A stretch of DNA of 25,286 nt from Arthrobacter sp. (GTDB lineage: Bacteria; Actinomycetota; Actinomycetes; Actinomycetales; Micrococcaceae): assembly GCA_025464925.1 (NCBI GenBank), contig JAODMS010000156.1, positions 1 to 25,286 of the forward strand, in the 5' to 3' direction. Both the position numbers and the translations under genes were made by a program. Under the pieces are notes generated by a model. It saw only the letters and a list, made by a program, of their open reading frames with translations. It did no database searches and had not been told where the DNA came from. This document shows, in pieces, positions 14,381 to 20,760 of this stretch (its first letter is position 1; each line of letters starts with the position of its first letter).

Positions 14381-14970
14381 TGCGCGGGCTGGCCGCCGTC
14401 GGGGTCGGACCAAGCGACTCTCGGCTCAAGCTTGCGCAGCTGAAGTCCGGAAGTGATCAGCAGCGCTCCGGCAAGAATTGCGTAGCCGGCGAGCAGTCCC
14501 AAGAGGCTGAGGAGGCCGAGATCGGGCGCAAACAGGACAAAGAGTCCGAAAAGAATGGTGACGATGCCCGTGATCAGCCAGACCCACCAATGCGGGACCG
14601 TTTTCTTGACGTCGAAGGCCAGTGCGACCTGTGAGGCACCGAGGACCATGGCCCATGCGCCTATAACGAGTGCCAGCGACAGGGCGGTAACGCCTGGCCA
14701 GACCAGCGCGACGACGCCTGCGAGTATGGAAATGATGCCGCCGGCCAGCTGCCAGCCGGACCGGCGCTTGTCGCGGGAGAAGTAGTGCGCGATGTTCGTT
14801 GCGCCGTCAAGGATTGCGTACACGCCGAAGAGCAGAACCAGGGTCAGCAGCGTCACGCCAGGGACGGCCAGGACCAGGATGCCGAAAAGAATGGCAATAA
14901 TTCCCCGGACCATTAACGCAGTGCCGGAGCCTTTGAATAAACGTTGCAACACCGTGTCAGTCAAAGCCAT
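14377..14970 (-). CDS. HdeD/DUF308-family membrane protein
   Basis: A 197-residue protein with six hydrophobic helices arranged as three related pairs (about 17-56, 74-116 and 127-176), the DUF308 repeat pattern of HdeD. Repeated GI-x-x-I-x-x-G motifs are visible (RGIIAILFGILVL, GGIISILAGVVAL, TGIVTILFGLFVL). HdeD is linked to acid resistance in enterobacteria; in actinobacteria the role is unproven but often stress associated. A strong GGAGGTGT ribosome site precedes the ATG. The C-terminal tail is cytoplasmic and charged. It is convergent with the DUF6221-like gene. Confidence 0.88.
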   Translation of the reverse strand: MALTDTVLQRLFKGSGTALMVRGIIAILFGILVLAVPGVTLLTLVLLFGVYAILDGATNIAHYFSRDKRRSGWQLAGGIISILAGVVALVWPGVTALSLALVIGAWAMVLGASQVALAFDVKKTVPHWWVWLITGIVTILFGLFVLFAPDLGLLSLLGLLAGYAILAGALLITSGLQLRKLEPRVAWSDPDGGQPAH

Positions 14971-15061
14971 ACACCTCCATCTGGAATATTAATTACGGAA
15001 ACAATCATTACGGTGGCAGAAAGGCCAAGGCGTCTCGCCGGGACGTGGAACGGATCCCTGC

Positions 15062-16168
15062 CTAGCGTTGTGCTGAGTCTCCCAAGGTGACGTTGACGGT
15101 TCTGGTGTCCTGTCCGCGCCGCAACACGACCTCGGCTTGTTCACCCGGATTCTTCTTGCGGAGCTCCGCCAGCAGGTCGGTCACGGTTTCTAAGTTTTGG
15201 CCGGCGAACTGCGTGATGATGTCTCCGGGTTGCATGCCGGCTTTGTCGGCCGGGCCCTCCGTGGCGACCTCGACCACCAACGCACCTGAGCTCGTGGGGA
15301 GGTTGAAGCGCTGGGCGATCTCCGGAGTGAGGTCAGTCGGGACTATGCCCAGGGCCGCGTGCTTGACCACCCCGGTCTTCAGTATCTGCTCCGCTACATC
15401 GAGAACTGTCGCCGTGGGGGTGACGAACCCGATGGCTACGGCACCGCTGCTGGGTGGCAGGTAGGCCTCGGCAAGCCCGATGACCTCCGAGTTTCCGTTG
15501 ACAACGGGTCCGCCGGAGTTCCCGGGTGAGATCGGTGCGTCTGTCTGGATGAGGTCGAGCAGCCCTTGTGGTGCTCCCTCCGAGGGTGGCATGTTGCGGT
15601 GCAGACCGGAAACGATGCCCGCGGTGACGGTCTGCTCGAGGCCCAACGGACTGCCGATTACAACCGCCAGCTGCCCAACCACAGGAACTGCGGAGGAGAA
15701 TTTGGCGGCCGGAAGGTTCCCCCGATCGGCCTTGACCACGGCGACGTCGGTCGGGTTGTCAGCACCAACTACAGTGGCCGATGCCTGAGTTCCGTCCGCG
15801 AAGACGATTTTCAGTTCCGGAAAGGGCTGTTTTTGCTGGTCGACGACGACGTGGGCGTCCGTGAGGATGATGCCGTCACCCTGGTAGACAACTCCGCTCC
15901 CCACACCCTCAGGCGTCCGAATCGTGACCACGGAGGGCTCGACTTCCTTCACCACCCGAGGAACGACGGAAAGGTCGCCGGTGGAACTCGAACCGCCAGT
16001 GGTGTTGGTCGCGGGCGGGGGTGGCGGCGGGCCGCCCTGTCCCGTGCAGGCGGGGGCGGCGATAAGTAGGCCCAGAGAGAGAAAGGCCGCGAGCACTGTC
16101 CGGCGTGCCGCTGCGGAAGCCGAGACGGTGTGCGACCCGGGTGTCTTGTTTCTATTCATTAAATTCAT
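15062..16168 (-). CDS. HtrA/DegP-type serine protease, lipoprotein with PDZ domain
   Basis: A 368-residue trypsin-like protease. The signal sequence ends in a lipobox (APAC, Cys41), then a Gly/Pro/Ser-rich linker (42-64) and the protease domain (about 70-265). The catalytic triad is His106 (TDAHVV), Asp141 (NPTDVAVVK) and Ser218 (SPGNSGGPVV). A C-terminal PDZ domain (about 270-363) contains the substrate loop ALGIVPTDL and GPADKAGMQPGDIITQFAG. It is a surface-anchored quality-control protease. Its length and lipobox set it apart from the membrane-helix HtrA types. The promoter region upstream carries two dyads. It may be part of a stress group with the ANTAR and HdeD neighbours (inference). 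Confidence 0.92.
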   Translation of the reverse strand: MNLMNRNKTPGSHTVSASAAARRTVLAAFLSLGLLIAAPACTGQGGPPPPPPATNTTGGSSSTGDLSVVPRVVKEVEPSVVTIRTPEGVGSGVVYQGDGIILTDAHVVVDQQKQPFPELKIVFADGTQASATVVGADNPTDVAVVKADRGNLPAAKFSSAVPVVGQLAVVIGSPLGLEQTVTAGIVSGLHRNMPPSEGAPQGLLDLIQTDAPISPGNSGGPVVNGNSEVIGLAEAYLPPSSGAVAIGFVTPTATVLDVAEQILKTGVVKHAALGIVPTDLTPEIAQRFNLPTSSGALVVEVATEGPADKAGMQPGDIITQFAGQNLETVTDLLAELRKKNPGEQAEVVLRRGQDTRTVNVTLGDSAQR

Positions 16169-16246
16169 GCCGTCCTGTCTGGCGCTGTGTGCCCAGGACT
16201 TGCTCGGGAAGTCCGTGTAACCGTTTCCGGATGCCCCCTGTCTTCG

Positions 16247-16252
16247 AGAATA
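16247..16252 (-). promoter_or_regulatory. Candidate -10 box for the HtrA-type gene
   Basis: The minus strand reads TATTCT about 80 bases upstream of the ATG. The dyad at 16267-16281 covers the -35 position, as expected for an activator that replaces a poor -35. Confidence 0.4.
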
Positions 16253-16266
16253 CGCCTCTGGGTTGT

Positions 16267-16281
16267 GGACCTGCTAGGTCC
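16267..16281. promoter_or_regulatory. 6-3-6 inverted repeat, possible response-regulator site
   Basis: GGACCT and AGGTCC are exact reverse complements around GCT. It lies over the putative -35 of the HtrA-type gene. The form resembles NarL/DosR-type GGGAC...GTCCC boxes but is not an exact match. Confidence 0.45.
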
Positions 16282-16301
16282 ATTAGGGGGGAAGTTATTT
16301 G

Positions 16302-16315
16302 GGCCCTTGAGGGCC
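16302..16315. promoter_or_regulatory. 6-2-6 inverted repeat, possible second activator site
   Basis: GGCCCT and AGGGCC are exact reverse complements around TG. Its centre is about 34-35 bases from the centre of the other dyad, further upstream of the HtrA-type gene. Confidence 0.4.
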
Positions 16316-16492
16316 ATGCCGTCGCCCGTGCCGGAGAGCAGAGTGGATCGTGGAACGCCGTGGGGCAGCTCGCCCACAGGCAGCTCGTTCTCATTCAGTG
16401 CCAAGGGAACCATTACGTCCGCCAAGCGCTTTCTCGGCCGGCGCTATGACGGGCTTCCGGTCCGGCCGGTAGGACCCGCCAGTGCTCCGAGG

Positions 16493-17137
16493 TTATGCTC
16501 GGACGCCCTTCAGGGCGTCGATGAAGCTGCCGAGCAGCCCGGCCTTCTGCTGATCGCCAGCCAGCTCGATGAGGTCCGCGGCGATGTTGGAAATCTTGAC
16601 GTTGCGTCGCTGGCTGTGGGCAATCAATAATCCAAAGGCGACGTCGGAGCAGATGCCGAGCCTGCCCATCAGTATCCCCTTGGCCTGCTCGATGGTGCTC
16701 CGCGTGATCGTGGCTCTGTGGACGGCCTCGTCTGCAACCCGCTCGGTCTCCCGGCGGAGGGTTCCCGAAAGGTCGATGATGAACCCGTCGACCCTGCAGA
16801 GCCTGCCAGTGTCGTTCAGCACCCCTTCCCCGGCGGCAAGGACCTGATGTTCCCGACGGCGCGCGTCAATGATGCGGTGATAGCTGCAGAAGTAACCCCC
16901 GGCGGCGGAAACTTCGCCGAGGATTTCGTGGCACCGATTCCTGTCATCCTGATGCTTATGCGAAAGGAGCAAGTCGAAGGTGGGCACGACGTCGCCGCGG
17001 CGATATCCGTGGATGGCATAGATCTCGTCCGACCACTGCATTCGCCCGGATGTCGCGTCGTAGCGAAATGTTCCCGCGAGGCAGTCTTCGGCCAGGAGGG
17101 CGCTCGAGTACGTTTTTAGGGCTTTCAGATCCGCCAT
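16493..17137 (-). CDS. PAS-ANTAR domain RNA-binding regulator
   Basis: A 214-residue signal protein. An N-terminal PAS-like domain (about 18-125) shows GTFRYDATSGRMQWSDEIYAI, then YFCSYHRIIDARR and GFIIDLSG. A C-terminal ANTAR domain (about 137-198) has AVHRATITRSTIEQAKGILM and ISNIAADLIE. ANTAR proteins bind paired stem-loops in mRNA leaders and act as antiterminators; PAS senses a small ligand, redox state or light. The start ATG at 17137 overlaps the end of the YegP-like gene by 13 bases, implying coupling; the frame also opens at 17194, which would overlap it by 70. Target RNAs are unknown, and no obvious paired ANTAR hairpins were recognised nearby. Confidence 0.88.
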   Translation of the reverse strand: MADLKALKTYSSALLAEDCLAGTFRYDATSGRMQWSDEIYAIHGYRRGDVVPTFDLLLSHKHQDDRNRCHEILGEVSAAGGYFCSYHRIIDARRREHQVLAAGEGVLNDTGRLCRVDGFIIDLSGTLRRETERVADEAVHRATITRSTIEQAKGILMGRLGICSDVAFGLLIAHSQRRNVKISNIAADLIELAGDQQKAGLLGSFIDALKGVRA

Positions 17138-17466
17138 GGAGGCGTTTCCAGCGACGGGATGCGCACGTGTGGCAACCGTACCTGGACCCGGCACCAGCCG
17201 GCCCGGGCCCGCCTCATTGGGGGGAGGGGGCCGAGCGGCGGCGGAACCGGCCCGTCCTGGTGAGGTTTCCTACGAGCTGCCGGTGGTTCCGCCAGTTCGG
17301 TGACGAAGCCCGTGCCGGCGTACTCGCGCACTGCGGCGATCCCCGTAACAGCGGCTGCTTTGTCCGGGAAAGGCCTGGACAGGGCCATGACGGTCCCGTC
17401 GGGAGCGGTCAAGCGAAATCTGAAGCACGCGGCTTCGTCGATGAAAAGTTCAAACATGCCGGCCAT
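17125..17466 (-). CDS. YegP/DUF1508-like protein with an unusual C-terminal tail
   Basis: A 113-residue protein. Residues about 4-60 resemble the DUF1508/YegP repeat (FELFIDEAACFRFRLTAPDG, then SRPFPDKAAAVTGIAAVREY). From about residue 61 the sequence becomes Pro/Arg-rich and unlike the family (RRKPHQDGPVPPPLGPLPP), ending inside the start of the ANTAR gene. That tail could be a frameshifted or read-through extension. The ATG has an AGGAGG ribosome site 4 bases upstream, which fixes this start over one 17 codons earlier. The function of YegP-type proteins is unknown. It probably forms an operon with the ANTAR regulator. Confidence 0.75.
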   Translation of the reverse strand: MAGMFELFIDEAACFRFRLTAPDGTVMALSRPFPDKAAAVTGIAAVREYAGTGFVTELAEPPAARRKPHQDGPVPPPLGPLPPMRRARAGWCRVQVRLPHVRIPSLETPPWRI

Positions 17467-17571
17467 AAGTCCTCCTGAAAGCTGGATTGTTCCGTTCCCC
17501 GGTGGTGTCTTCGTCAACGGGAGCGGCCTGAATCCGTTCGAATGCTGGAAGTCTCCGTCGAGACCCGGATC

Positions 17572-17594
17572 GAATTCATGAATTCATGAAATTC
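17572..17594. promoter_or_regulatory. AT-rich palindrome and tandem AATTCATG repeat
   Basis: GAATTCATGAATTC (17572-17585) is a perfect 14-base palindrome, followed by ATGAAATTC, a near copy of the same unit. It is strikingly AT-rich and lies about 110-130 bases upstream of the YegP-like start, a place for an operator or upstream promoter element. Confidence 0.5.
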
Positions 17595-17603
17595 TGAACT
17601 ACT

Positions 17604-17636
17604 CAGCCCGCCTGCGCAAGTATTTACGGCGGGTTG
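17604..17636. repeat. GC-rich stem-loop
   Basis: CAGCCCGCC (17604-17612) pairs with GGCGGGTTG (17628-17636) with one G-U pair and a 15-base loop. It lies between two divergent promoters and is not followed by a T-run on the plus strand. Confidence 0.35.
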
Positions 17637-17669
17637 AGTTGTTGCCTGATTTTTGCCCTCGCCTGAGGC

Positions 17670-17675
17670 TAAGAT
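17670..17675 (+). promoter_or_regulatory. Candidate -10 box for the ArsR-type gene
   Basis: TAAGAT lies about 120 bases before the favoured TTG start. No clear -35 is found at 17 bases; TTGCCT is present but 22 bases away. Confidence 0.35.
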
Positions 17676-17706
17676 GGCTCTTAATGTTGTGAAGTTCCGG
17701 CCAATA

Positions 17707-17730
17707 GAGAGACAGACTTTTCTGTCTCTC
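17707..17730 (+). promoter_or_regulatory. Perfect 9-6-9 inverted repeat before the ArsR-type gene
   Basis: GAGAGACAG (17707-17715) and CTGTCTCTC (17722-17730) are exact reverse complements around ACTTTT. It lies in the leader downstream of the candidate -10 box, so it may be an autoregulatory operator or an RNA hairpin. Confidence 0.65.
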
Positions 17731-17793
17731 AGGGTCTAGGGCGGGTTGGACATGGCCCGCCGTGACGCAAGTAGATGCAAAGGAAGGAGGCGC

Positions 17794-18174
17794 TTGAAAA
17801 ACGATCTGGCCCTCGATCCCGTCCTGACTGAAGTGAAGGCCGAACTGTTCAAGTGCATGGGCCATCCTTCCCGGATCCGCCTGCTGGAGATGCTGGTCGA
17901 CGGCCCCGTAGCGGTCAGCCGACTCCGGGAGGTTACGGGCCTCGAGCCGTCCAACCTCTCGCAGCATCTGGGCATGCTGCGCCGGCAGCGCCTGATAGTG
18001 CCGTCCCGCCGGGATGGCCGGTTGTTCTATGAGCTCTCATCCTCGGAGGTGGTCGGGCTGCTGACGTCCGCCCGGGCCTTCCTCGGCACGGTCCAGCAGC
18101 GGAGCGGTCTGGTGTTTCTGCCCGACGATGCGGTCCCGGTGGGAAGCGGTTACGGGCTGGCAGCCGAAGCCTAG
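17794..18174 (+). CDS. ArsR/SmtB-family transcriptional regulator
   Basis: A 126-residue winged helix-turn-helix repressor. The family opening ELFKCMGHPSRIRLLEML (about residues 17-34) is followed by the recognition helices VSRLREVTGLEPSNLSQHLG (about 41-60) and the wing PSRRDGRLFYEL. The Cys21 in FKCMGHPS is a single cysteine, not the CVC metal pair of classic ArsR, so redox or other sensing is as likely as metal sensing. The favoured start is TTG at 17794 behind AAGGAGG (short 3-base spacing); an in-frame ATG at 17752 would add an Arg-rich N terminus. A perfect inverted repeat upstream may be its operator. A hairpin follows the stop, so it is probably monocistronic. Confidence 0.85.
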   Translation: MKNDLALDPVLTEVKAELFKCMGHPSRIRLLEMLVDGPVAVSRLREVTGLEPSNLSQHLGMLRRQRLIVPSRRDGRLFYELSSSEVVGLLTSARAFLGTVQQRSGLVFLPDDAVPVGSGYGLAAEA

Positions 18175-18179
18175 GACGT

Positions 18180-18197
18180 GATCCGCTCCGGCGGATC
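18180..18197 (+). terminator. Probable terminator after the ArsR-type gene
   Basis: GATCCGC (18180-18186) and GCGGATC (18191-18197) form a perfect 7-bp stem with the tight loop TCCG, a few bases after the stop. There is no strong T-run. Confidence 0.5.
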
Positions 18198-18211
18198 CTC
18201 ACTGTGGTTCC

Positions 18212-18241
18212 TTGCGCCTCAGTGCCGAAGACTCGTAACGT
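18212..18241 (+). promoter_or_regulatory. Candidate promoter of the short-chain dehydrogenase gene
   Basis: TTGCGC (18212-18217) and TAACGT (18236-18241) are separated by 18 bases, 36 bases upstream of the ATG. It lies downstream of the ArsR terminator, supporting independent transcription. Confidence 0.4.
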
Positions 18242-18277
18242 GGGTGGCGTTCCCCGGTTGAAGAGGAAGGCGGCATC

Positions 18278-19087
18278 ATGGAAGGCACAAGCGGCTTCTC
18301 GCCGGCAACGGCGATCGTCACTGGTTCAGATTCAGGCATTGGCCGGGCCGCTGCGGTGGCGCTGGCGAAGGCCGGGCTGGACGTCGGAATAACCTGGCAT
18401 GAGGATCAACAAGGTGCCGAAGCAACTGCTGAAGAGGTCCGTAGCCTCGGCCGGAAGGCCGCAGTGCGGCACCTGGACACAACCGACATCCCTGGCTCGG
18501 GTGCCGTCATCGATTCCCTCGCCGAGGAGCTGGGCGGGGTGGACGTCTTCGTCAACAACGCGGGCACCGGCGACGGCGTAAAGTTTTTGGACCTTGAGGT
18601 CGACACCTGGATGCGCACCTTGGACACCAACCTCAACGGCGCCTTCGTCTGCATGCAGGCCGCCGCACGCCGTATGGTCAAGGCCCGCCGGGGAGGGCGC
18701 ATCATTGCGGTCACGAGCGTCCACGAGTTCCAGCCGCGGATCGGTGCGGCGGCCTATGACGCTTCCAAGCACGGGCTTGGTGGCCTGGTTAAGACCCTGG
18801 CTTTGGAGCTTGCCGAGTTTGGCATCACGGCTAACAGCGTCGCTCCGGGCGAGATCGCCACTCCGATGACCGGGCAGACGGATCAGGACCCGACGACGAC
18901 GGACCGGCCGGGAGTTCCCTTGGGTCGGCCCGGCGATGCCCGGGAAGTGGCGGCGGTCATCGCCTTTCTCGCATCTCCGGCCTCAAGCTACGTCACGGGT
19001 GCTTCCTGGGCGGTGGACGGCGGAATGCTGCAGATGGGCCCGCAGGCCGGTTCACACATCACCAGCCAGGACTGGCGGGAGAGCTGA
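18278..19087 (+). CDS. Short-chain dehydrogenase/reductase (classical SDR)
   Basis: A 269-residue NAD(P)-dependent oxidoreductase of the classical SDR family. The cofactor motif TGSDSGIG (15-22), the NNAG motif (93-96), catalytic Ser147 (VTSVHEF), Tyr160 and Lys164 (YDASK) are all present. The late motif PGEIATPMTG and the end SSYVTGASWAVDGGML are typical of glucose-1-dehydrogenase/FabG-like members. Variant residues in the first motif (Asp-Ser for the common Ser/His) recur in a recognisable actinobacterial subgroup. Substrate is unknown. The ATG has a purine-rich GAGGAAGG ribosome site. It lies alone between the ArsR-type gene and the convergent hpaI. Confidence 0.9.
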   Translation: MEGTSGFSPATAIVTGSDSGIGRAAAVALAKAGLDVGITWHEDQQGAEATAEEVRSLGRKAAVRHLDTTDIPGSGAVIDSLAEELGGVDVFVNNAGTGDGVKFLDLEVDTWMRTLDTNLNGAFVCMQAAARRMVKARRGGRIIAVTSVHEFQPRIGAAAYDASKHGLGGLVKTLALELAEFGITANSVAPGEIATPMTGQTDQDPTTTDRPGVPLGRPGDAREVAAVIAFLASPASSYVTGASWAVDGGMLQMGPQAGSHITSQDWRES

Positions 19088-19089
19088 CC

Positions 19090-19120
19090 GCGGCAGCGGG
19101 CATCCCATTCGCCGTGCCGC
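19090..19120. terminator. Possible bidirectional terminator between the SDR gene and hpaI
   Basis: GCGGCA (19090-19095) pairs with TGCCGC (19115-19120), extended inward by CGG/CCG past one bulged base. It fills the 35-base gap between the two convergent stop codons. The plus-strand side is followed by CTTTAG. Confidence 0.5.
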
Positions 19121-19122
19121 CT

Positions 19123-19932
19123 TTAGTAACCTGAAGACTGGTCGCCGGCCGCGGACCCAATGAATGCGGCGGCGAGGGCCTCGGAGCCGCGGGCCAGTAG
19201 AGTCACGTCCGCTCCCACCAGGACGAACGACGCCCCCGCGGCGATGTAGGCGCGGGCGGTGCCGCCGTTGAAGGCGTTCACCCCGCCGGGCTTGCCCGCC
19301 TTCTTCGCGGCGGCGAGGCATTGTTCAACGGCGGCACGCACTTTTGGATGTTCCTGCTGTCCCAGCAGGCCCATGGAAGCGGCCAGGTCCGAGGGCCCCA
19401 GGAAGATGGCGTCCACCCCGTCCACCGCCAGGATCTCCTCCACCGCCGCGACCGCCGCAACGGATTCGATTTGGACGGTCACGCTGACGGTGTCGCCGGC
19501 GCGGGTGAGGTAGTCCGGGACGCGGTTCCACCGGGCCGAGCGGGCCAGCGCGGACCCCACGCCCCGGACGCCGTGGGGCGGATACCGGGTGGCCGCGACG
19601 GCGGACTCGGCCTCGGCCGGGGAGTTCACCATGGGCACGAGCAGGTTCTGGACGCCGAGGTCCAGGTACTGCTTGAACACGACAGTGTCATTCACCGGCG
19701 GCCGGACCAGGACGTGGCCGGGGTAACCCTGCACTGCCTGCAACTGGGCGAGGATGGATTCCAGCCCGTTAGGGCTGTGTTCGGCGTCAATCAGGAGCCA
19801 GTCCAGGCCGGCGCCGGCGCAGATCTCGGCCACCAGCGGACTTCCGGAGCAGACCCACATGCCGGCGAGCGGCCGGTCTGCGGCGGCCAGGGCGTCGCGG
19901 AAGGTGGGGTCCGGCTTTACTCGAAGCGGCAT
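19123..19932 (-). CDS. hpaI: 4-hydroxy-2-oxoheptane-1,7-dioate aldolase (HpaI)
   Basis: A 269-residue class II (metal-dependent) pyruvate aldolase of the HpcH/HpaI family. It cleaves 4-hydroxy-2-oxoheptanedioate to pyruvate and succinate semialdehyde, the last step of the operon. Catalytic and binding residues match E. coli HpaI: His52 in IDAEHSPN, Arg77 in VLVRPP, Glu156 in VQIES and Asp182 in GPSDLAASMG. The strings LLVPMVNSP and RYPPHGVRGVGSALARS are characteristic. The ATG at 19932 overlaps the end of hpaH by 16 bases, so translation is coupled. The frame also opens 19 codons earlier inside hpaH, which is not conserved in character. It is the distal gene, followed by a possible terminator. 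Confidence 0.95.
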   Translation of the reverse strand: MPLRVKPDPTFRDALAAADRPLAGMWVCSGSPLVAEICAGAGLDWLLIDAEHSPNGLESILAQLQAVQGYPGHVLVRPPVNDTVVFKQYLDLGVQNLLVPMVNSPAEAESAVAATRYPPHGVRGVGSALARSARWNRVPDYLTRAGDTVSVTVQIESVAAVAAVEEILAVDGVDAIFLGPSDLAASMGLLGQQEHPKVRAAVEQCLAAAKKAGKPGGVNAFNGGTARAYIAAGASFVLVGADVTLLARGSEALAAAFIGSAAGDQSSGY

Positions 19933-20702
19933 GTGATGGCCCCCAGCGGTCCGTAGTCGGCATGGACGGTGTCCCCTTGATAAACCCACAGCGGGCGGGT
20001 GAAGGAGCCGGCGAGAATGATTTCACCGGCCTTCATTCCGTCGCCGTGGGCGGCAAGTTTGTTCGCAAGCCAGTGCACGCCGGCGGCCGGATGGTCCAGG
20101 ACGCCGGCAGCGACCCCCGTCTCCTCCACGGTCTGGTTTTTGTACAGGATCGCGGAGACCCACCGGAGGTCGACGGCGTCCGGCCGGACCGGGTTTCCGC
20201 CGACCACCATGGCGCCCATCGCGGCGTTGTCCGCGATGGTGTCCACGACGGTCCGGCCGTCCATCTGAATCCTGGAGTCCAGGATCTCCAGGGCCGGAAC
20301 CACGTAGCCGGTGGCGTTCAGCACGTCGAAGATGGTGCAGCCGGGCCCGGCCAGGTCCTTCTTCAACACAAAGGCCAGTTCAACTTCCACCCGGGGATGG
20401 GTGTACCGCTCCCAGCTCACCGAACAGCCGGTCTCCAGCACCATGTCATCGAAAATAACGCCGTAGTCGGGCTCGGTGATGCCTGTCGCGGCCTGCATTG
20501 CCCGGGAAGTGAGGCCGATCTTGCGGCCCACCAGCTTCCGCCCGGCCTCCTCGTTCCGGCGCCGCCACAGCTGCTGCACGGCGTAGGAGTCCTCCACCGC
20601 CATCTCCGGGTAGCGGGCAGTCAGGCGGGGGACAGGGGTCCGGCTGCGGCCGGCCTCCACCAGTTCGTCCGCGATGGCCTCGATCGTCGTGGGCTCCAGC
20701 AT
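19917..20702 (-). CDS. hpaH: 2-oxo-hept-4-ene-1,7-dioate hydratase (HpaH)
   Basis: A 261-residue member of the FAH-fold hydratase/decarboxylase family. It adds water to 2-oxo-hept-4-ene-1,7-dioate to give the HpaI substrate. The divalent-metal ligands stand at the same positions as in E. coli HpaH: Glu106 and Glu108 in HPRVEVELAFV, and Glu139 in PALEILDSR. GRKIGLTSRAMQ and TEPDYGVIFDDM are family signatures. The ATG lies 58 bases after the hpaD stop. The last 16 bases overlap hpaI. Length and motif spacing are normal. Confidence 0.95.
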   Translation of the reverse strand: MLEPTTIEAIADELVEAGRSRTPVPRLTARYPEMAVEDSYAVQQLWRRRNEEAGRKLVGRKIGLTSRAMQAATGITEPDYGVIFDDMVLETGCSVSWERYTHPRVEVELAFVLKKDLAGPGCTIFDVLNATGYVVPALEILDSRIQMDGRTVVDTIADNAAMGAMVVGGNPVRPDAVDLRWVSAILYKNQTVEETGVAAGVLDHPAAGVHWLANKLAAHGDGMKAGEIILAGSFTRPLWVYQGDTVHADYGPLGAITCRFE

Positions 20703-20760
20703 TCATGTGCTCCATTCGGCGTGTGGTTTGTGGCGTGGGTGCCATGGTGGGAATTCGGCG

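Larger units (their letters stand above)
16169..16492. other. 324-base spacer between the ANTAR gene and the HtrA-type gene
   Basis: No convincing gene is seen. The spacer is the leader of the HtrA-type gene and holds a candidate -10 box plus two inverted repeats. An AT-rich patch (GAAGTTATTT) separates the repeats. The half next to the ANTAR gene shows nothing recognisable. Confidence 0.6.
17467..17793. other. 327-base divergent spacer between the YegP-like and ArsR-type genes
   Basis: No gene is supported here, although the ArsR frame is open back to 17746. It carries promoters for both directions, an AT-rich tandem AATTCATG repeat (17572-17594), a GC-rich stem-loop (17604-17636), a TAAGAT -10 candidate (17670-17675) and a 9-bp inverted repeat (17707-17730). 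Confidence 0.55.

Noticed and set aside
14980..15030. Two ATTACGG direct repeats upstream of the HdeD-type gene
   Set aside because: Only 7 bases each, not placed symmetrically to any promoter box; likely chance.
16493..17137. Paired hexaloop hairpins that would be ANTAR targets close to the ANTAR gene
   Set aside because: The stem-loops nearby do not show the conserved A1/G4 hexaloop pattern in tandem, so no target leader is claimed.
17599..17967. Minus-strand 122-codon frame opposite the ArsR-type gene
   Set aside because: Antisense to a clear winged-helix gene and to its operator-like leader; no family resemblance.
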